From Bacteroidales bacterium (GTDB lineage Bacteria; Bacteroidota; Bacteroidia; Bacteroidales; P3), in NCBI GenBank assembly GCA_031256055.1, contig JAIRRI010000174.1, positions 1-36,751 of the forward strand: a DNA stretch of 36,751 nt, in the 5' to 3' direction. Position 1 is the stretch's first letter, and each line of letters starts with the position of its first letter. A model generated the notes under the pieces. The model saw only the letters and a program-made list of their open reading frames with translations. It was not told the origin of the DNA and made no database searches. The position numbers were made by a program, and so were the translations under genes. Below, piece by piece: positions 33,888-36,751 of this stretch.

Positions 33888-34259
33888 TTATTTTAAAGTT
33901 GAACTGCGTGTTTCATGCTTTGATAATTCTCCATTAATTCTCCAATACCAATGCCCCCAATTTTGACCAATGTTTGCACATCTAATCTTTTCCAATGCCG
34001 AATAATATTGTTCTAAAATCATCACAACATCACTTGTTGTTGGTGCATCATCTTCATTAAAAACGGCAAAGTCAGAATACGGTTTTTTATCTTTTAATAT
34101 ATCATTCGCTTCTTTCAGCGACTGGTTAATAAGTTTTAATTTGAACTTATTAACAGCATCATTAGGATTTTTCTTTGACAAAATTCCTATTTCACTATAC
34201 AAACCTTTGATTTGTGTTTGTACTTTTTCAAATTGAATAACTTCCTTTTCGTTTTTCAT
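33888..34259 (-). CDS. Small helical protein A (123 aa), paralogue of the downstream gene
   Basis: Shares the K-x-P-x-x-x-x-N-K-F-K-x-K-x-I-N core and the (D/E)-x-(A/L)-P-x-x-S-D-x-x-x-I-x-x-Q block with the 127-residue protein encoded 8 nt downstream, and ends in a Trp-rich stretch (NIGQNWGHWYWRINGE) where the other has a different tail. It starts 12 nt after the stop of the 457-residue nuclease-like gene. No signal peptide and no metal motif. Not a toxin-antitoxin pair in the usual sense, since the two are homologous. Function unknown. Confidence 0.8.
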   Translation of the reverse strand: MKNEKEVIQFEKVQTQIKGLYSEIGILSKKNPNDAVNKFKLKLINQSLKEANDILKDKKPYSDFAVFNEDDAPTTSDVVMILEQYYSALEKIRCANIGQNWGHWYWRINGELSKHETRSSTLK

Positions 34260-34271
34260 ATTATTTTAACT

Positions 34272-35645
34272 TTAAGAAGGACAAGCCCTCATGAATTCAA
34301 CATATTTCTTTTTAAGATACTCTATTGGTAACCTCTGTTTGCTTTCAAAAACTTGAACCATTGCTTTTAAGTCGTTATCATCAAGAATTAAGATACATCT
34401 ACGCTGTCCTGACCATAATTCTATTGTGTTTTGAAAAATATTTCTTTTTGGAGTATTCCGAGTAATGATTACTCCAAACCTTCCCAAATGATCATTCAGA
34501 TAACGATTCAACTGAAATATATGGTCTCTTGTAACTTCTTGTACATTTTTAAGTTCAAATACAATTTGCTTTGAACCATAATCATCATAAATGTCTTTCA
34601 AAAAATCAAAAGACCTATTATTATAAAAAATCAAATCACGGATTAGCACGTTTGAATCTGTCCGGCTTTGTTCTTGTGCAAAATCAAGATGAGGGTATAA
34701 CAAAGAAGCCATTAATTGGCATACATTATCCTCATACTGTATATCTGCATTGTTTGTTTTTCCTGTTGGTAGTTTCGTTATAGTCGATAATTTTCTTTTC
34801 GCTGATGTAACCGGTATTTGTGTAAATAATGGATCATTTTTGCAATTCTCAAATTGCTTTTCTTTTATTTCTGTATAGGTTTTAACCAAATCATAATTAT
34901 GACGATTGAAATCTAACAACTTTACACGACTAATCTTGCCTTCACTTGCATCTACACTCGTTAAATAATAGTTTTTGAAATAATCATCAGGATTAATCCA
35001 TGGAATAAATCGCAACCATCTTTTTGGAACAAATACTATCGGTTGCTTCGTGTTTGGGTTTATCGGTAAAAATGTTTTTTCTTCTTCAAATTTATATTTT
35101 CTTGGATTATAAACTCTTTCAAGGGTAACTTTTTCGATTGGTATCTTGTATTTTTCCGATTGTTCTATTGTAAAATCAACAAGAAAAGAAAAAATAAAGT
35201 TACAAGCAATATCACTTATTCTATCTTTTGAGATATTGTCAACCAATAATTGCACTTCTTCAAAATGAGTAAATCCTGATTTTGAAATTTGCGGAATTAC
35301 CTTAAAAGTATCCAACATTGAAGCTGCCAACTTCCCACCTATGCGTTTACCTTCTTTAGTTTTAGAATTTCCAAGACCAACTTCGTTACATTCAGATGAA
35401 TCTATAAGTATATCTATGGCTTCTTTTTCGTTTCCTTTATTGACTAACGAGCCTAAATGATTAAAGCTATTTGTAATCAAAGAATGTAGGGCGTTATCCT
35501 GCTGTGATGGCGATTTCCACAATAGAAAAGGATCGAGATATAAAGGAATATCTTCATCAAGAAACGGTATCGCAAAATCTACCTCTTCTTGTGTTAAAGG
35601 TATGTTATAAAAATCATTTAGTCTTGGACGAATTATACTCGACAT
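34272..35645 (-). CDS. Putative PD-(D/E)xK nuclease-domain protein (457 aa), first gene of the NACHT operon
   Basis: The first gene after the operon promoter. The N-terminal 300 residues (RPRLNDFYNIPLTQEEVDFA, LDPFLLWKSP, and so on) are unfamiliar. The C-terminal part looks like a restriction-endonuclease fold: VCQLMASLLYPHLDFAQEQSR, then LIRDLIFYN with D337, then QIVFELKN with E364-x-K366, then HIFQLNRYL with Q378, in the order D...E-x-K...Q-x-x-R-Y expected of such nucleases. FGVIITRN follows as the next strand. It is probably a soluble DNA- or RNA-cutting protein, or an inactive scaffold of that fold. It may supply a second nuclease to the system. Confidence 0.75.
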   Translation of the reverse strand: MSSIIRPRLNDFYNIPLTQEEVDFAIPFLDEDIPLYLDPFLLWKSPSQQDNALHSLITNSFNHLGSLVNKGNEKEAIDILIDSSECNEVGLGNSKTKEGKRIGGKLAASMLDTFKVIPQISKSGFTHFEEVQLLVDNISKDRISDIACNFIFSFLVDFTIEQSEKYKIPIEKVTLERVYNPRKYKFEEEKTFLPINPNTKQPIVFVPKRWLRFIPWINPDDYFKNYYLTSVDASEGKISRVKLLDFNRHNYDLVKTYTEIKEKQFENCKNDPLFTQIPVTSAKRKLSTITKLPTGKTNNADIQYEDNVCQLMASLLYPHLDFAQEQSRTDSNVLIRDLIFYNNRSFDFLKDIYDDYGSKQIVFELKNVQEVTRDHIFQLNRYLNDHLGRFGVIITRNTPKRNIFQNTIELWSGQRRCILILDDNDLKAMVQVFESKQRLPIEYLKKKYVEFMRACPS

Positions 35646-35659
35646 ATTCTATTTTTCTG

Positions 35660-35691
35660 CAAATATACTAAAATCCTCAGAATTAACCAAA
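35660..35691 (-). promoter_or_regulatory. Promoter of the nuclease/NACHT operon (TTTG / TATATTTG, spacing 20)
   Basis: On the minus strand TTTG (35691-35688) and TATATTTG (35667-35660) are 20 nt apart. The ATG at 35645 follows 14 nt after the -7 box, a short leader. It diverges from the promoter of the structured RNA/PLD gene about 45 nt away. Confidence 0.75.
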
Positions 35692-35732
35692 AAAAGTTTC
35701 GCACATATTTTTCACGATTTCCAAAAAATTCG

Positions 35733-35740
35733 TATCTTTG
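35733..35740 (+). promoter_or_regulatory. -7 box (TATCTTTG) for structured RNA copy 1 and the PLD gene
   Basis: A perfect TATCTTTG. Transcription should start near 35747, about 30 nt upstream of the first hairpin of the RNA and about 268 nt upstream of the PLD-gene ATG. Confidence 0.75.
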
Positions 35741-35746
35741 CACCAA

Positions 35747-35980
35747 ATTAAACACTCCAAACTATGATAAAATCGTGCTAACAAGCACAAAAAAACAAAA
35801 CATATAAAATAGCGATTTGCTATTATTCGGATTACCCAAATTTCCACAAGTTGCCTGAAAAGGCAACAAGATCCCAAGAATAAGTTAGTGAACGCTCACG
35901 CTATTGCGTGGGCTTAACTTATTTGGGATCACGGCTGTGGAAAGCCAGGGTAATCAGTAAGATTAGTTCACGCTTTTTTT
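35747..35980 (+). ncRNA. Structured RNA, copy 1 (unclassified; 6S-like architecture), leader of the PLD gene
   Basis: No coding frame fits. Helices in order: GTGCT-AACA-AGCAC (35775-35788); AATAGC-GATTT-GCTATT (35808-35824); closing helix GATTACCC (35830-35837) with GGGTAATC (35948-35955); TTTCCACA (35841-35848) with TGTGGAAA (35936-35943); hairpin GTTGCC/GGCAAC (35850-35867) in the 5' side of a bubble whose 3' side is ACGGC; GATCCCAA (35870-35877) with TTGGGATC (35923-35930) and ATAAGTTA with TAACTTAT, GA bulged; apical GCTCACGC/GCGTGGGC with a TATT loop. A T-run (35974-35980) ends it. Copy 2 (6857-6997, minus) shares CCAAGAATA, CTTATTTGG and the core aligning ACGGCTGTGGAAAGCC with ACGGTCGTCGAAAACC. 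A Bacteroidota 6S RNA is one candidate; a regulatory leader is another. Confidence 0.75.
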
Positions 35981-36012
35981 ATTCTTTTTCAGCACTACCC
36001 AAATTTCCACAA
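35833..36012 (+). repeat. 17-nt direct repeat TACCCAAATTTCCACAA (35833-35849 and 35996-36012)
   Basis: Two exact copies, 163 nt apart. The first forms most of the 5' arm of the closing helices of structured RNA copy 1. The second ends 2 nt before the PLD-gene ATG at 36015. Both can pair with the 3' arm TGTGGAAA...GGGTA (35936-35952), so the two pairings exclude each other; pairing with the second copy would cover the ribosome-binding region. Confidence 0.85.
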
Positions 36013-36014
36013 CT

Positions 36015-36751
36015 ATGTCCTCAAAATTCTTTACAAACGAACACGAAAACACTCTACTCAACAAGATTAAAGAGGTTTTCGAGCATAAAAATATTCACTT
36101 TTTCGATGCACTTGTTGGCTATTTTCGTGCATCCGGCTATTTCAACGTGCGACCATTCGTTGAAAACGCAAGTGAAATCCGCATTTTAGTCGGCATCAAC
36201 ATTGATGAAATGGTTTACGATGCCAACAACAAAGGCTTGTTGTTTACCGGAAACGAGGAAGACAGCGTTGATACTTACATCGACAATCTCAAAAAAGATA
36301 TTCAAAACGCCAAATACGACAAAACCGTTGAAAACGGAATGTTGCAGTTTATTCGGGATTTGATTGACGAAAAAGTAAAAATCAAAGTTTACCCAAAACA
36401 AAATTTACACGCCAAAATTTATATCTTTCGTGAAAAACAAAAACACGCTCACGGCTACGGCTCGGTTATTACTGGGTCAAGCAATTTGACCGACTGCGGA
36501 CTGCAACACAATTTTGAGTTTAATGTTGAATTGCGAGAAGATGCCGACATTGATTTTGCCGTTGAAACCTTTGAGCAACTTTGGAAACAAAGCGTTGAAA
36601 TCGACAAGAAATTTATCGAAAAACTGAAAACCGAAACCTATCTTAACGATACGTTTACACCTTTTGAGATTTATTATAAATTTCTGATTGAATATTTTGG
36701 CAAAAGCGTTGAATATGATCCTAATTCTTTGCGCGATTTACCCAAAGAATA
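36015..36751 (+). CDS. PLD-like domain protein, probably a PLD-helicase (cut by window end)
   Basis: Open from ATG 36015 (MSSKFFTNEHENTLLNKIKE) to the window edge, 245 codons. The N-terminal 200 residues are a phospholipase D-type nuclease fold: DALVGYFRASGYFNV (30-44), LHAKIYIF with H132-x-K134 of the HKD motif, and TGSSNLTDCGLQHNFEFNVEL (153 onward) with the S/N of the same site. Family members with this opening usually continue into an SNF2/DEAD-type helicase and stand next to restriction-modification or other defence genes, so I expect a helicase in the next 2-3 kb. This part is not visible. Its mRNA leader carries structured RNA copy 1. Confidence 0.85.
   Translation, partial: MSSKFFTNEHENTLLNKIKEVFEHKNIHFFDALVGYFRASGYFNVRPFVENASEIRILVGINIDEMVYDANNKGLLFTGNEEDSVDTYIDNLKKDIQNAKYDKTVENGMLQFIRDLIDEKVKIKVYPKQNLHAKIYIFREKQKHAHGYGSVITGSSNLTDCGLQHNFEFNVELREDADIDFAVETFEQLWKQSVEIDKKFIEKLKTETYLNDTFTPFEIYYKFLIEYFGKSVEYDPNSLRDLPKE

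Noticed and set aside
33496..34259. The two small genes as a toxin-antitoxin pair.
   Set aside because: They are homologous to each other and lie inside a larger operon, which fits a duplicated subunit better.
35880..35922. The apical hairpin TAAGTTAG...CTTAACTTA of RNA copy 1 resembles an attC-type palindrome.
   Set aside because: It is one part of a larger fold whose pairing is conserved by compensatory changes in copy 2, which argues for RNA rather than a recombination site.
35747..35980. RNase P RNA, tmRNA or SRP RNA as identity of the structured RNA.
   Set aside because: None of their conserved cores is present, there is no tag frame, and core RNAs would not be expected in two diverged copies.
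35833..36012. The 17-nt direct repeat as an insertion-sequence target duplication.
   Set aside because: It is longer than usual target duplications, only 146 nt lie between the copies, no transposase is present, and the first copy is an integral helix of the RNA.
1..36751. CRISPR arrays, tRNA or rRNA genes, prophage or transposase genes.
   Set aside because: I found no regularly spaced repeat array, no tRNA-like cloverleaf with a conserved T-loop, and no integrase, transposase or phage structural gene.

Overview
The window reads as a piece of a Bacteroidota (Bacteroidetes) chromosome. Seven or more genes carry the Bacteroidota promoter (-7 box TAnnTTTG, mostly TATCTTTG, sometimes a TTTG about 20 nt upstream), Shine-Dalgarno sites are rare, and the gene set fits (TonB-dependent receptor with a carboxypeptidase-like domain, AAA/DUF4143 ATPases, a SAM-II riboswitch). 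I cannot place it below phylum level; a Bacteroidales-like anaerobe is a guess.

1-20 kb is mostly core genome: pheT (cut by the window start), a small outer-membrane protein, metK with a SAM-II riboswitch and terminator in its leader, an AMP nucleosidase/ferredoxin-nitroreductase pair, a small zinc-ribbon gene, a secreted protein of unknown role, a toxin-antitoxin-like pair, tex, a TonB-dependent receptor, an NSS and an AGCS sodium symporter, two EamA transporters, yjbQ and rtcB. An AAA_14/DUF4143 ATPase gene (19.5-20.8 kb) lies between two near-identical inverted repeats; the left one overlaps its promoter.

20.9-26.4 kb holds 13 small genes on the minus strand with gaps of at most 30 nt (HEAT protein, zinc ribbon, two GNATs, YdeI-like, TraB/Tiki-like, DUF3781, isochorismatase, two VOC proteins and others), apparently one transcript from a promoter at 26372. 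Three genes under 60 codons in the window (54, 59 and 46 aa) are easily missed. A repetitive non-coding block follows (26.4-26.7 kb).

26.7-35.6 kb is the main candidate for an undescribed system: one compact minus-strand operon of a PD-(D/E)xK-like nuclease protein (457 aa), two small paralogues (123 and 127 aa), a two-TM coiled-coil protein (307 aa), a 1629-aa Mrr-like nuclease-NACHT-helical-repeat protein, and a lipoprotein nuclease of the NucA family starting 4 nt after the NACHT stop. It resembles anti-phage STAND/NACHT systems, but I do not recognise this gene combination. Divergent from it is a PLD-like protein cut by the window end (probably a PLD-helicase).

The most novel signal is RNA. 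Upstream of the PLD gene (35.75-35.98 kb, plus) and again at 6.86-7.00 kb (minus) lie two diverged copies of one elaborate RNA fold: a 5' hairpin with GCGATT, two stacked closing helices, an asymmetric bubble with a conserved ACGG on the 3' side, and a long apical arm with CCAAGAATA opposite CTTATTTGG. Several helices keep pairing through compensatory changes. The second copy ends in an intrinsic terminator. In the first copy, 17 nt of the 5' arm are repeated exactly 2 nt before the PLD start codon, so the 3' arm could pair with either copy. The rod-with-bubble shape recalls 6S RNA (for instance 6S-Flavo), but the assignment is open.
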